DNA from: Actinacidiphila fildesensis
GTDB taxonomy: Bacteria > Actinomycetota > Actinomycetes > Streptomycetales > Streptomycetaceae
Direction: 5' to 3' (one strand)
NCBI RefSeq assembly: GCF_042652185.1
Contig: NZ_JBHSIX010000003.1
Length of the DNA: 64,000 bases
This document shows, one piece after another, positions 32,911 through 40,949 of this stretch (positions are counted from its first letter, which is position 1; every line of letters starts with the position of its first letter). The translations under genes were made by a program, and so were the position numbers. The notes below the pieces were generated by a model, which searched no databases, was not told the origin of the DNA, and worked only from the letters and a program-made list of their open reading frames with translations.

Positions 32911-33990
32911 CTAGCGCGGGAGGTCCGCGCCATTGCCCGTCGACGTCGGGACGCCGACCTGCGACCACGCCTTCAGTACGGCCTGGTGCGCCTCACCTTC
33001 CCCGAACCGCGCCTGAGCGGCGGAGACGGTCAGCCGGGCGAACTCGGCGAACGTCGCCTTCGTGGAGATCTCCCCGCCGGTCAGCACGTCGTACCAGATC
33101 TGCCCGGCCTTCTCCCAGGCATACCCGCCGAGGGACTCGGCCACCAGGTAGAAGGCGTGGTTGGGGATGCCGGAGTTGATGTGCACGCCGCCGTTGTCAC
33201 GGCCGGTCGTCACATACTGGTCCATGCTGCCGGGCTGCGGGTCCTTGCCGAGCTGGGGGTCGTCGTAGGCCGTGCCCGGCGCCCTCATCGAGCGCAGCGC
33301 GTCACCGTGGATGTTCGGGCCGAGCAGTCCGGCGCCGATGAGCCAGTCGGCCGTATCGGCCGTCTGCTGCAGCGAGTACTGCTTGATGAGCGAGCCGAAC
33401 ACGTCGGACATCGACTCGTTGAGCGCGCCCGACTGGCCGAAGTAGGTCAGGTTCGCCGTGTACTGGGTCACGCCGTGGGTCAGCTCGTGGCCGATCACGT
33501 CGATCGGCAGGGTGAAGTCGAGGAAGATCTCGCCGTCGCCGTCCCCGAACACCATCTGCTCACCGTTCCAGAAGGCGTTGTTGTACCCCTGGCTGTAGTG
33601 CACGGTCGCGTTGAGCGGCAGGCCCTGGTCGTCGATCGAGTGCCGCCCGTACGCCTTGAGGTACAGCTCGAAGGTGGCGCCGAGACCCGCGTGCGCGCGG
33701 TTGACGGTCTGGTCCTTGCTGTCCTTGTCGGCCTCGCCGCGGCACTTCCGGCCCGGGAGCGCCGTCTGGTGCTTGGCGTCGAAGATCGTGCGTTTCGGCT
33801 GGTCGGAGACGATCGCGCCGGCGATGGAAGGAGCGCCGATGACGGTGGTCAGCCGGCGGTGAGTGCGCTCGTAGGCATCCCGTTCCAGGGTGCGGCGGCC
33901 GAGATCGGAGAGTGCGCGGTCCTCGGACGTGGCCATCTTGTCGAGGACGTGCGGAGGAATGATCGTGCAGAAAGTAGGTGTCGCGTCCAT
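32911..33990 (-). CDS. Protealysin-like M4 metallopeptidase
   Basis: 359 residues from 33990. Thermolysin-family zinc peptidase: HELTHGVTQ (His168, Glu169, His172) and the third ligand Glu192 in ALNESMSDVFGSL. The catalytic His region is HINSGIPNHAFYLVAES. There is no signal peptide. Instead the short N-terminal propeptide CTIIPPHVLDKMA (residues 8-20) is the protealysin type, so the enzyme probably folds in the cytoplasm and is processed autocatalytically. The partner inhibitor gene follows. Upstream it diverges from the leuA leader. Confidence 0.93.
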   Translation of the reverse strand: MDATPTFCTIIPPHVLDKMATSEDRALSDLGRRTLERDAYERTHRRLTTVIGAPSIAGAIVSDQPKRTIFDAKHQTALPGRKCRGEADKDSKDQTVNRAHAGLGATFELYLKAYGRHSIDDQGLPLNATVHYSQGYNNAFWNGEQMVFGDGDGEIFLDFTLPIDVIGHELTHGVTQYTANLTYFGQSGALNESMSDVFGSLIKQYSLQQTADTADWLIGAGLLGPNIHGDALRSMRAPGTAYDDPQLGKDPQPGSMDQYVTTGRDNGGVHINSGIPNHAFYLVAESLGGYAWEKAGQIWYDVLTGGEISTKATFAEFARLTVSAAQARFGEGEAHQAVLKAWSQVGVPTSTGNGADLPR

Positions 33991-34159
33991 GGCGGCAATG
34001 TGGCACGTGGCGACGGGACTGTCACTGCTTGCAACGATGATTACTGAAAAGGGACGGAAGATCATGTTTTTACTGGACAGAACCACTCGTCTTGCATACT
34101 GAGAGGGAGCGCGCTTCGGGTGCGATTTCCGAGCGGGCTCGGCTATGGTCGTCCACATC

Positions 34160-34207
34160 ATGCGTTTCGGGCTGCTTCTCCTTAGCTGCCGCGGCGAGGG
34201 CCTGTAG
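34160..34207 (+). CDS. leuA leader peptide
   Basis: A 15-residue reading frame, MRFGLLLLSCRGEGL, with four consecutive Leu codons (CTG CTT CTC CTT). It lies 88 bases before leuA and matches the leader peptide I recall for Streptomyces leuA attenuation. An in-frame ATG at 34145 would add five residues (MVVHI). Ribosome stalling at the Leu codons under leucine shortage would alter folding of the following hairpin. Confidence 0.8.
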   Translation: MRFGLLLLSCRGEGL

Positions 34208-34248
34208 TCGTAGGCCGACCCCCTCCCCGCGGAGTTCTGGCGTGCGCA
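34189..34248 (+). promoter_or_regulatory. leuA attenuator hairpin
   Basis: Starting inside the leader peptide, CCGCGGCGAGGG (about 34190-34201) can pair with CCCTCCCCGCGG (about 34222-34233), and an inner GGGCCT pairs with AGGCC around TAGTCGT. The long GC-rich stem lies between the leader stop and leuA and is the expected terminator or anti-terminator element. The exact alternative folds were not computed. Confidence 0.6.
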
Positions 34249-34295
34249 TCGCCGTCGGCCGTACTGGAGCCGGACCCATGAGGAGCCCACCGCAG

Positions 34296-36065
34296 ATGTC
34301 CCAGAACCCCGCGAATTCCGTAGGCCGCCCCACGCCCATCACGGCGGCGAGCGTGCGCCAGCGCCCCACCTCGATGCCGATCCACAAGTACGCGCCCTAC
34401 GACGCCGTCGACATCGCCGACCGCACCTGGCCGAACGCGCGGATCACCAAGGCGCCGCGCTGGCTCTCCACGGACCTGCGGGACGGCAACCAGGCCCTGA
34501 TCGACCCGATGTCCCCGGCGCGCAAGCGGGCGATGTTCGATCTGCTGGTGAAGATGGGCTACAAGGAGATCGAGGTCGGTTTCCCGTCGTCCGGCGAGAC
34601 CGACTTCGCGTTCGTGCGCTCCATCATCGAAGAGGGCGCGATCCCCGAGGACGTGACGATCTCCGTCCTGACGCAGGCCCGCGAGGAGCTGATCGAGCGG
34701 ACCGTCGAGTCGCTGGTCGGCGCCCGCCAGGCCACCGTGCACCTGTACAACGCGACCGCGCCGGTCTTCCGCCGGGTGGTCTTCCGCGGCACCAAGGAGC
34801 AGGTCAAGGCCATCGCCGTGGACGGCACGCGGCTGGTCATGGAGTACGCGGAGAAGATCCTGGGCTCCGACACGGTCTTCGGCTACCAGTACAGCCCGGA
34901 GATCTTCACCGACACCGAGCTGGACTTCGCCCTGGAGGTCTGCGAGGGCGTCATGGACGTCTGGCAGCCGGAGGCCGGCCGCGAGATCATCCTGAACCTG
35001 CCGGCGACCGTCGAGCGCTCCGCCGCCAGCACGCACGCCGACCGCTTCGAGTGGATGTCGCGCAACCTGTCGCGCCGCGAGAACGTGTGCCTGTCGGTGC
35101 ACCCGCACAACGACCGGGGCACCGCGGTGGCCGCCGCCGAGCTGGCGATCATGGCGGGTGCGGACCGGATCGAGGGCTGCCTGTTCGGGCAGGGCGAGCG
35201 CACCGGCAACGTCGACCTGGTCACCCTGGGCATGAACCTGTTCAGCCAGGGCGTGGACCCGGAGATCGACTTCTCGCAGATCGACGAGATCCGCCGCACC
35301 ACCGAGTACTGCAACCAGATGGAGATCCACCCGCGCCACCCGTACGCGGGCGACCTGGTCTACACGTCCTTCTCCGGCTCCCACCAGGACGCCATCAAGA
35401 AGGGCTTCGAGGCGATGGAGGCCGACGCGGCCGCCGCCGGCAAGACCGTCGACGAGATCCCGTGGGCGGTCCCGTACCTGCCGATCGACCCGAAGGACGT
35501 CGGCCGCTCCTACGAGGCCGTCATCCGGGTCAACTCGCAGTCCGGCAAGGGCGGTATCGCGTACGTCCTCAAGAACGACCACAAGCTGGACCTGCCGCGC
35601 CGGATGCAGATCGAGTTCTCCAAGATCATTCAGACCAGGACCGACGACGTGGGCGGCGAGATCACGCCCGCCGAGATCTGGGCGTCCTTCCGCGACGAGT
35701 ACCTGCCGACGACGGAGAACGCCTGGGGCCGCATCGAACTGCGCTCCGCCCAGGCCGAGACCACGACCGACGGCGGCGACGCGCTGACCGTGGAAGCCGT
35801 CGTGGACGGTGTCGCGACGGTGCTCAACGGTCGCGGCAACGGTCCGATCTCCGCGTTCTTCGACGCACTGTCCTCGGTGGGCATCGACGCGCGGCTGCTG
35901 GACTACACCGAGCACACGCTGAGCGAGGGCGCGAGCGCCCGGGCGGCGTCGTACATCGAGTGCGCGATCGACGGCAAGGTGCTGTGGGGCATCGGCATCG
36001 ACCCCAACACCACGCGCGCCTCCCTGAAGGCGGTCGTCTCGGCCGTCAACCGGGCGGCCCGCTGA
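34296..36065 (+). CDS. leuA: 2-isopropylmalate synthase LeuA
   Basis: 589 residues from the ATG at 34296; AGGAG lies 11 bases upstream. First committed step of leucine biosynthesis: acetyl-CoA plus 2-ketoisovalerate to 2-isopropylmalate. The TIM-barrel catalytic domain has STDLRDGNQALIDPMSPARK (metal-binding Asp) and the second signature LSVHPHNDRGTAVAAAELAI with the metal-binding HxH region. The C-terminal LeuA dimer (leucine feedback) domain spans about 440-589 and contains GRGNGPISAFFDAL. Actinobacterial long form (LeuA type 2). Preceded by a leader peptide and attenuator. Confidence 0.97.
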   Translation: MSQNPANSVGRPTPITAASVRQRPTSMPIHKYAPYDAVDIADRTWPNARITKAPRWLSTDLRDGNQALIDPMSPARKRAMFDLLVKMGYKEIEVGFPSSGETDFAFVRSIIEEGAIPEDVTISVLTQAREELIERTVESLVGARQATVHLYNATAPVFRRVVFRGTKEQVKAIAVDGTRLVMEYAEKILGSDTVFGYQYSPEIFTDTELDFALEVCEGVMDVWQPEAGREIILNLPATVERSAASTHADRFEWMSRNLSRRENVCLSVHPHNDRGTAVAAAELAIMAGADRIEGCLFGQGERTGNVDLVTLGMNLFSQGVDPEIDFSQIDEIRRTTEYCNQMEIHPRHPYAGDLVYTSFSGSHQDAIKKGFEAMEADAAAAGKTVDEIPWAVPYLPIDPKDVGRSYEAVIRVNSQSGKGGIAYVLKNDHKLDLPRRMQIEFSKIIQTRTDDVGGEITPAEIWASFRDEYLPTTENAWGRIELRSAQAETTTDGGDALTVEAVVDGVATVLNGRGNGPISAFFDALSSVGIDARLLDYTEHTLSEGASARAASYIECAIDGKVLWGIGIDPNTTRASLKAVVSAVNRAAR

Positions 36066-36133
36066 GTGACGCCTTCGGGTGAGTACATCCGTTCCTGAGC
36101 CCGTCCGGCCGGCTCGCGGACGAACTCCTACGG

Positions 36134-36174
36134 CAACGGCCGCGGCGGCCTTCACAGGCCCGCCGCGGCCGTTG
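36134..36174 (+). terminator. Hairpin terminator after leuA
   Basis: CAACGGCCGCGGCGG (36134-36148) pairs perfectly with CCGCCGCGGCCGTTG (36160-36174) around an 11-base loop, 69 bases after the leuA stop. The rest of the gap to 36492 (about 320 bases) holds no gene; it contains a 14-bp palindrome at 36436. Confidence 0.7.
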
Positions 36175-36435
36175 GCGCGTCCGGGGACCTGGGCGGAACG
36201 GACCCCGGAACGTGCCCGGTACGCCCGGAAACCCCTGTCCTGTGCCCACCGGCCGCAGGGGTGCCGGCCAACAGCGAGATCACGTCAATCCTCTTCCCGG
36301 GCCGACCCGCTGTGACCTGCTACGACTCCGTGCGGAGGCGGCCGATCCGGAAATCCCCCCTTACGCGGTACTGACTGCGCGTCATTGGTGTGGCTAACAT
36401 CACGGCAGCAGTAACGGCACCGTTGCCGAGGCGTT

Positions 36436-36449
36436 ACGCACATGTGCGT
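36436..36449. promoter_or_regulatory. 14-bp palindrome upstream of the TerB-like gene
   Basis: ACGCACATGTGCGT is a perfect palindrome 43 bases before the start of the next gene, in a less GC-rich stretch. It may be an operator. No regulator is encoded nearby. Confidence 0.4.
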
Positions 36450-36492
36450 GCCGGATCGGTGCGTACCGGGACGAAACGCCGGAGGGTGCAAC

Positions 36493-37209
36493 GTGGTTCA
36501 GCTGCGAGGGCTGTGCTTCTGGGGTGTGCGCACCGCATGGCACACCGAGGACGACGGCGAGTTCTTCTGCCCCGACTGCGGTGGCGACCGTGCTTATCAC
36601 CGGCGCAGCGGCACGCGGCGCCTCACCGTGCTCAACGTTCCCCTGCTGACGCGGGGACCGGCCGGTGTCGTCATTGAATGCAGCGGCTGCCACGGGCACT
36701 TCGGTGCCGAGACGCTCGACCACCCCACGACGGCCCGGTTCTCCGCGATGCTGCGCGACGCCGTCCACACCGTCGCACTCGCCGTGCTGACGGCGGGCGG
36801 GGCCACGGGCCGGCCGGCCCGGGAGGAAGCCGTGCGCGCGGTGCGCGCCGCCGGCTTCGCCGACTGCACGGAGGACCAGCTCCTCGGACTGCTGGCGGCG
36901 ATCGTCGCCGACGCGGGCCGGTTCCCCGGCGCCGCCGACGCCCTCGGCCCCGACTCCTTCGCCGACGCCCTCGACGGCTGCGGCAGTTGGCTCTCCATCG
37001 AGCTCCACGAGGCCCTGGAGCCGCTCTCCGCGCACCTCGCGCCCCAGGGGCGAGAACGGATCCTGCTGCAGGGCGCGCGGATCGCCCTCGCCGACGGTCC
37101 CTACCTTCCCGCCGAGCGGGAGGCGCTGGTCGCGGTCGGCCGCTGTCTGTCGCTGCCCGCGGGGGACACCGACCGGCTCCTCGCCGAGGCCGCGGGCGCA
37201 CCGTCCTGA
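36493..37209 (+). CDS. TerB-like protein with N-terminal zinc ribbon
   Basis: 238 residues from the GTG at 36493, with GGAGGGTG just upstream. The N-terminal 65 residues contain two Cys pairs, FCPDCGGDRAYH and IECSGCHGHFG, which can form a zinc ribbon. The remainder is helical and ends in PQGRERILLQGARIALADGP and LPAEREALVAVGRCL, the pattern of TerB-type tellurite resistance domains (metal-binding helical bundle). The exact role is unknown; TerB proteins link metal stress and membrane-associated complexes. It stands alone between leuA and recO. Confidence 0.75.
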   Translation: MVQLRGLCFWGVRTAWHTEDDGEFFCPDCGGDRAYHRRSGTRRLTVLNVPLLTRGPAGVVIECSGCHGHFGAETLDHPTTARFSAMLRDAVHTVALAVLTAGGATGRPAREEAVRAVRAAGFADCTEDQLLGLLAAIVADAGRFPGAADALGPDSFADALDGCGSWLSIELHEALEPLSAHLAPQGRERILLQGARIALADGPYLPAEREALVAVGRCLSLPAGDTDRLLAEAAGAPS

Positions 37210-37357
37210 CACAGCCTCCGGATGCCGGGCGGCGCGCCCCCGGGCGCGGCCGTCCGGGTGACAGTGAATCGTTTCCGCAGGTCGGTGAGGTGCAACGCCG
37301 GCGCATCGACGGAAGGGCTCAGGCGTCCAGTACGCCTTCTCACAGGAGCCTGTCCCC

Positions 37358-37705
37358 ATGCGCATTCGTCATTCGGTCGCCGCGTCCCTCGGCGCCCTCG
37401 CCCTCGTCCTGACCCTGTCCGCCCCGGCGGACGCGGCCGACGGGACCTTCGTCTACACGTACTCCGGCCTGGACGGCAGCCCACAGTCGGCCACCCTGGA
37501 CAACCCGCCGAACCGGGAGTGCATCACCCTCCCCGAGGTCGCCGACCCGTCGTCGAGCTCGCCCGCGCACTCTCCGCTGAACCGCACCGACGCCACCGCC
37601 GTCGTCTTCACCGACCCCGGCTGCGAGGGTGACTCCTACCGGCTGCGGCCCTTCACCGGCCACGGCTCCGAGCGGCTGAAGCTGCGCTCCGTCCTGTTCG
37701 TCTGA
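37358..37705 (+). CDS. Small secreted protein, unknown
   Basis: 115 residues. The signal peptide MRIRHSVAASLGALALVLTL ends near SAPADAADG, so the mature protein has about 88 residues. Two cysteines (NRECITLPEV and DPGCEGDSYRLRPF) could form one disulphide. It has an early beta strand (GTFVYTYSGLDG) and a C-terminal LKLRSVLFV. Similar small secreted proteins occur in Streptomyces, but I cannot give a function. A hairpin follows at 37718. Confidence 0.75.
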   Translation: MRIRHSVAASLGALALVLTLSAPADAADGTFVYTYSGLDGSPQSATLDNPPNRECITLPEVADPSSSSPAHSPLNRTDATAVVFTDPGCEGDSYRLRPFTGHGSERLKLRSVLFV

Positions 37706-37717
37706 CCGTCCTGCTGC

Positions 37718-37753
37718 GCCCCGGTACGAGCCGCTCGGAGCCCGTACCGGGGC
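37718..37753 (+). terminator. Hairpin terminator after the small secreted protein gene
   Basis: GCCCCGGTACG (37718-37728) pairs perfectly with CGTACCGGGGC (37743-37753), 12 bases after the stop. A T-run is lacking. Confidence 0.6.
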
Positions 37754-37816
37754 ACAGCGGTCGCTGCACGGGCCAGGGTGCCCGGAGGCCCCTTCCCGTA
37801 CGGGACAATGGGCCGT

Positions 37817-38563
37817 ATGAGTCTGTTCCGCGACGACGGCATCGTGCTGCGCACCCAGAAGCTGGGTGAGGCGGACCGGATCATCACGCTGCTCACCCGC
37901 AGACACGGGCGGGTGCGGGCGGTGGCCCGTGGGGTCCGCCGCACGAAATCGAAGTTCGGGGCGCGGCTGGAACCGTTCAGCCATGTCGACGTGCAGTTGT
38001 TCGCGCGGGGCGGGGAACTCGTCGGACGCGGGCTGCCGTTGTGCACACAGGGTGAGACGATCGCTCCGTACGGTAGCGCCATCGCGGCCGACTACGACCG
38101 CTACACCGCCGGCACGGCGATGCTGGAGACGGCGGAACGGTTCACCGACCACGAGGGCGAACCGGCCGTCCAGCAGTACCTGCTCCTCGTCGGCGCGCTG
38201 CGCACCCTGGCGGCGGGCGAGCACCAGCCACGGCTGATCCTCGACGCGTTCCTGCTGCGCTCACTGGCCGTGAACGGCTATGCGCCGAGCTTCGACAACT
38301 GTGCCAAATGCGGTATGGACGGGCCGAATCGGTTCTTTTCGGTAGGGGCGGGAGGAGTCGTCTGCGCCGAGTGCCGTGTGCCGGGAAGCGTCGTACCCTC
38401 ACGGGAGTCCCTGGAACTGCTCGGCGCGCTGCTGGGCGGGGACTGGGAGACGGCGGACGCCTGCGAGCCGCACTTCTGCCGGGAGGGCAGCGGGCTGGTC
38501 GCGGCGTATCTGCAGTGGCACCTGGAGCGTGGGCTGCGGTCGCTGAAGTTCGTCGAGAAGTAG
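37817..38563 (+). CDS. recO: DNA repair protein RecO
   Basis: 248 residues from the ATG at 37817. RecO loads RecA on SSB-coated DNA with RecF and RecR. The N-terminal OB fold begins LFRDDGIVLRTQKLGEADRI, and RAVARGVRRTKSKFGARLEP is the basic DNA-contacting stretch. A zinc ribbon is formed by CAKCG (Cys162, Cys165) and CAEC near residues 188-191. Order recO-uppS-zur-glyS matches the conserved actinobacterial cluster. Confidence 0.95.
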   Translation: MSLFRDDGIVLRTQKLGEADRIITLLTRRHGRVRAVARGVRRTKSKFGARLEPFSHVDVQLFARGGELVGRGLPLCTQGETIAPYGSAIAADYDRYTAGTAMLETAERFTDHEGEPAVQQYLLLVGALRTLAAGEHQPRLILDAFLLRSLAVNGYAPSFDNCAKCGMDGPNRFFSVGAGGVVCAECRVPGSVVPSRESLELLGALLGGDWETADACEPHFCREGSGLVAAYLQWHLERGLRSLKFVEK

Positions 38564-38626
38564 CGCGCGGCAGCGCGCGGTGGACCGAGCAGTACGCAGT
38601 ACCGAGATGTAGGAGAGGCAACGCGC

Positions 38627-39457
38627 ATGGCACGTCGCGGGATTCTGGGCCGTTCCCGACCGGAGTACCGGACTCCGGACCCACACCCGTCCGGTGCGGT
38701 GCCCCCGAAGATCCCGGGGGAGCTGGTGCCGCAGCACGTCGCCATCGTCATGGACGGCAACGGCCGCTGGGCGAAGGAGCGCGGCCTGCCGCGCACCGAG
38801 GGCCACAAGGTCGGCGAGTCCGTCGTCCTCGACGTCCTCAAGGGCAGCATCGAGCTGGGCGTCAAGAACCTCTCCCTGTACGCCTTCTCGACCGAGAACT
38901 GGAAGCGCTCGCCCGACGAGGTGCGCTTCCTGATGAACTTCAACCGGGACGTCATCCGCCGCCGCCGCGACGAGATGGACGAGCTCGGCATCCGCATCCG
39001 CTGGGTGGGCCGGATGCCCAAGCTGTGGAAGTCCGTCGTCCAGGAGCTCCAGGTCGCCCAGGAGCAGACGAAGGACAACGACGCCATGACGCTGTACTTC
39101 TGCGTCAACTACGGCGGCCGAGCGGAGATCGCGGACGCGGCCGCCGCCATGGCGGCGGACGTGAAGGCCGGCAAGCTCGACCCCTCCAAGGTCAACGAGA
39201 AGACCTTCGCGAAGTACCTGTACTACCCGGACATGCCGGACGTGGACCTCTTCATCCGCCCCTCCGGCGAGCAGCGCACCTCCAACTTCCTGCTCTGGCA
39301 GACCGCCTACGCCGAGATGGTCTTCCAGGACGTCCTGTGGCCCGACTTCGACCGCCGCGACCTCTGGCGCGCCTGCCACGAATTCGCCTCCCGCGACCGC
39401 CGCTTCGGCGGCGCCCTCCCGAACGACCTCGTCCCGGACGCCGATAAGCGCGGCTGA
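38627..39457 (+). CDS. uppS: Polyprenyl (di-trans,poly-cis) diphosphate synthase UppS
   Basis: 276 residues from the ATG at 38627, preceded by AGGAGAGG. Cis-prenyltransferase that makes the C55-type lipid carrier for peptidoglycan. Catalytic motif HVAIVMDGNGRWAKERGL (Asp43), then GHKVGESVVLDV, LSLYAFSTENWKRSPDEV and DLFIRPSGEQRTSNFLLWQ near the C-terminus. A Streptomyces-type N-terminal extension of about 35 residues (RSRPEYRTPDPHPSG) precedes the fold. A strong terminator follows. Confidence 0.95.
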   Translation: MARRGILGRSRPEYRTPDPHPSGAVPPKIPGELVPQHVAIVMDGNGRWAKERGLPRTEGHKVGESVVLDVLKGSIELGVKNLSLYAFSTENWKRSPDEVRFLMNFNRDVIRRRRDEMDELGIRIRWVGRMPKLWKSVVQELQVAQEQTKDNDAMTLYFCVNYGGRAEIADAAAAMAADVKAGKLDPSKVNEKTFAKYLYYPDMPDVDLFIRPSGEQRTSNFLLWQTAYAEMVFQDVLWPDFDRRDLWRACHEFASRDRRFGGALPNDLVPDADKRG

Positions 39458-39484
39458 GCAGGGCGTGCGTCGCGGCTGAGCACG

Positions 39485-39528
39485 AAAGCCGATGGTCCGC
39501 CGCCTACCCGCGGCGGACCATCGGCTTT
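39485..39528. terminator. Bidirectional hairpin terminator between uppS and zur
   Basis: AAAGCCGATGGTCCGCCGC (39485-39503) pairs perfectly over 19 bases with 39510-39528 around loop CTACCC. The stem is flanked by A and T on either side and lies between the convergent stops of uppS and zur, 28 bases from each. Confidence 0.8.
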
Positions 39529-39555
39529 GCTATGACGTGCGGGACCGCGCAGCGG

Positions 39556-39981
39556 TCAGGCGTCCTTCGGGGGAGCCGCGGTGGCGCACTCGGCGCAGGT
39601 GCCGAAGATCTCCACCGTGTGGGCGACGTTGACGAAGCCGTGGTCGGTGGCGATGGCCTCGGCCCACTTCTCGACGGCCGGGCCCTCGACCTCGACGGCC
39701 TTGCCGCACATGCGGCAGACGAGGTGGTGGTGGTGGCCGTCGGAGCAGCGGCGGTAGACGGACTCGCCGTCGTCCGTGCGCAGCACGTCGACCTCGCCGG
39801 CGTCGGCGAGGGACTGCAGCGTGCGGTAGACGGTGGTGAGGCCGACGGAGTCGCCGCGGTGCTTGAGAAGGTCGTGGAGGTCCTGGGCGCTGCGGAATTC
39901 CTCGACCTCGTCGAGCGCGGCGGCGACGGCAGCGCGCTGCCGGGTCGATCGGCCCTGCACGGGGGGCTTGGTGGTCGTCAC
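39556..39981 (-). CDS. zur: Zinc uptake regulator Zur (Fur family)
   Basis: 141 residues from the GTG at 39981, selected because GAAGGAGG lies just upstream; an in-frame ATG at 40011 is less likely. Winged-helix DNA-binding domain: TRQRAAVAAALDEVEEFRSA, GLTTVYRTLQSLADAGEVDV. Metal sites: HHHHLVCRMCGK and FGTCAEC with two CxxC motifs for structural zinc. It represses zinc uptake genes when zinc is sufficient. Last gene of the znuACB-zur transcription unit, so it is probably controlled by its own sites at 42762-42798. Confidence 0.93.
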   Translation of the reverse strand: MTTTKPPVQGRSTRQRAAVAAALDEVEEFRSAQDLHDLLKHRGDSVGLTTVYRTLQSLADAGEVDVLRTDDGESVYRRCSDGHHHHLVCRMCGKAVEVEGPAVEKWAEAIATDHGFVNVAHTVEIFGTCAECATAAPPKDA

Positions 39982-40055
39982 CGACGCCTCCTTCTCGGTC
40001 GTCACCGTCACCGTCCAGATGTCCGGTCGGTCGTCATTGTGTCAGGCCACAGGGC

Positions 40056-40949
40056 CTAAACCCGAACGTCGTCCTGGGGGACGCGCGCGGCGGGTACCTC
40101 CAGGGTGCACCGTTCCGCGGCGGCAGCGGAACCTCGGGCCCGTTTTCTTGCGAGCGGACCGGCGAGCAGGGCCAGGGCGATGAAGATGGCGATGGCCAGC
40201 AGAACGATCGTCGGTCCCGACGGAACGTCCACGTAGAACGACGTGACGGCTCCGGAGAGCGACACCGTCACACCGATGAGGACGGCCAGGGCGAACGTCA
40301 TCGCGAAGCTGCGGGAGAGCTGCTGGGCCGCGGCGACCGGGACGACCATGAGGGCGCTGACGAGCAGCAGGCCGACGACGCGCATCGCGACGGTGACGGT
40401 GACGGCGGCGGTGACCGCCACGAGCAGGTTCAGCAGCCGGACCGGCAGCCCCGTGACGCGGGCGAACTCCTCGTCCTGGCAGATCGCGAAGAGCTGCCGG
40501 CGCAGCCCGACTGTGACGAGCACCACGAACGCGGCGAGCACGCAGATGGTCGTGACGTCCTGCGGTGAGACGGTGTTGAGCGAGCCGAAGAGGTACGTGA
40601 CGAGGTTCGCGTTGGAGCCCGTGTCGGACATGCTCATCAGCATCACGCCGCCGGCCATGCCGCCGTAGAACAGCATCGCTAGAGCGATGTCGCCGTGTGT
40701 CTTGCCGTACCAGCGGATCAGCTCGATGGCGACGGAGCCGACGACGGCCACGGCGGTGGCCATCCAGATGGGGCTGGCGTTGAGCAGGAAACCCAGGCCG
40801 ACGCCGGTCATCGCGACATGGCCGATGCCGTCGCCCATCAGCGCCTGGCGGCGCTGGACGAGGTAGATGCCGATGGCGGGGGCGGTGATGCCGACCAGGA
40901 CGGCCGCGATCAGGGCCCGCTGCATGAAGGCGTAGTCGAGGATGTCCAT
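40056..40949 (-). CDS. znuB: Zinc ABC transporter permease ZnuB
   Basis: 297 residues from the ATG at 40949 (MDILDYAFMQRALIAAVLVG). Eight or nine hydrophobic helices. QALMGDGIGHVAMTGVGLGF and MRVVGLLLVSALMVVPVAAA are conserved in the ABC-3 (ZnuB/TroC) permease family. The C-terminal tail (LARKRARGSAAAAERC) is cytosolic. It overlaps znuC by one base. Confidence 0.93.
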   Translation of the reverse strand: MDILDYAFMQRALIAAVLVGITAPAIGIYLVQRRQALMGDGIGHVAMTGVGLGFLLNASPIWMATAVAVVGSVAIELIRWYGKTHGDIALAMLFYGGMAGGVMLMSMSDTGSNANLVTYLFGSLNTVSPQDVTTICVLAAFVVLVTVGLRRQLFAICQDEEFARVTGLPVRLLNLLVAVTAAVTVTVAMRVVGLLLVSALMVVPVAAAQQLSRSFAMTFALAVLIGVTVSLSGAVTSFYVDVPSGPTIVLLAIAIFIALALLAGPLARKRARGSAAAAERCTLEVPAARVPQDDVRV

